Assembly (NCBI GenBank): GCA_012735215.1
Contig: JAAYHX010000011.1
Coordinates: forward strand, 52,041-116,040
Direction of reading: 5' to 3'
From: Tissierellia bacterium
GTDB lineage: Bacteria > Bacillota > Clostridia > Tissierellales > Tepidimicrobiaceae
DNA length: 64,000 nt
Part shown: positions 63,951 to 64,000 of the stretch, in pieces
How positions within the stretch are numbered: position 1 is the stretch's first letter
How the letters are laid out: each line of letters begins with the position of its first letter
Program-made: the position numbers and the translations under genes
Notes under the pieces: model-generated
What the model was told of the DNA's origin: nothing
The model's database searches: none
The model's input: only the letters and a program-made list of their open reading frames with translations

Positions 63951-64000
63951 AATGAGAGTTTGATCCTGGCTCAGGACGAACGCTGGCGGCGTGCCTAACA
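63951..64000 (+). rRNA. rrs: 16S ribosomal RNA, 5' end only
   Basis: AGAGTTTGATCCTGGCTCAG at 63955-63974 is the universal 16S 5' sequence, followed by GACGAACGCTGGCGGCGTGC. The gene continues beyond the window. It is oriented away from oriC, as usual for origin-proximal rRNA operons. Confidence 0.98.

Noticed and set aside
1..64000. CRISPR arrays, insertion sequences, prophage genes or tRNA genes
   Set aside because: I looked for regularly spaced repeats, transposase or integrase frames and tRNA cloverleaf ends and saw none. The window is chromosomal core with small accessory insertions.

Overview
The window is a low-GC Firmicutes chromosome segment centred on the replication origin. The layout rpmH-rnpA-yidD-yidC-jag-mnmE-mnmG-rsmG-noc and parA-parB on one side of dnaA, and dnaN-yaaA-recF-remB-gyrB-gyrA on the other, is the classic Firmicutes origin neighbourhood. 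The codon bias, a spore protease gene (yyaC) with a sigma-F-like promoter, an anaerobic-type siroheme sulfite reductase and many clostridial DUF families suggest an anaerobic spore-former of the Clostridia/Tissierellia type. Genus-level placement is not possible from what I can read. Most genes left of about 53 kb run leftwards and all genes right of it run rightwards, as expected for divergent replication from oriC.

Region 1 (1-6.5 kb) is a surface-fibre or biofilm-matrix type cassette. A cyclic-di-GMP-II riboswitch with an overlapping terminator (about 6340-6450) precedes a leftward operon: DegS/NarX-type histidine kinase, LuxR-type response regulator, two small exported proteins with SipW-type signal peptides, and a SipW-type signal peptidase with an unusual long membrane N-terminus. 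A TasA/camelysin-like protein and a truncated DUF5305 gene follow. This is the most interesting system in the window: a second-messenger-gated, self-contained export cassette.

Region 2 (6.8-20.2 kb) holds a few enzymes (MBL hydrolase, nitroreductase, phosphoesterase, double GNAT) and then a sulfur module. One leftward operon carries siroheme synthesis from aminolevulinate onward (cbiK, sirC, hemC, cobA-hemD fusion, hemB). A rightward operon carries a CoA-disulfide/persulfide reductase with a rhodanese domain, a siroheme sulfite reductase and a YeiH-type exporter. A LysR regulator lies between them, flanked by two copies of the same palindrome, ATAGG-N4-ACCTAT, which suggests it coordinates cofactor supply with sulfite reduction.

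Region 3 (20.2-31.7 kb) is accessory: small regulators, DUF proteins, acetyltransferases and a drug/metabolite transporter. It then returns to the conserved rlmH, surE, CxxH/CxxC protein, htrA and walJ group.

Region 4 (31.7-45 kb) has a yybP-ykoY manganese riboswitch driving a P-type ATPase, a subtilisin-like protease, a LysM-G5-M23 cell-wall peptidase with a WalR-type box, yyaC, a lipid kinase, DUF4446, a cysteine desulfurase, a cyclodeaminase, parB-parA and three perfect parS palindromes.

Region 5 (45.6-64 kb) is the origin core: noc to rpmH leftwards, a bipartite oriC (DnaA boxes upstream of dnaA; boxes plus a DnaA-trio tract between dnaA and dnaN), then dnaA to gyrA rightwards. A SigB/SigF-type partner-switching module follows, then tandem rRNA promoters and the first 50 bases of a 16S rRNA gene at the window edge.
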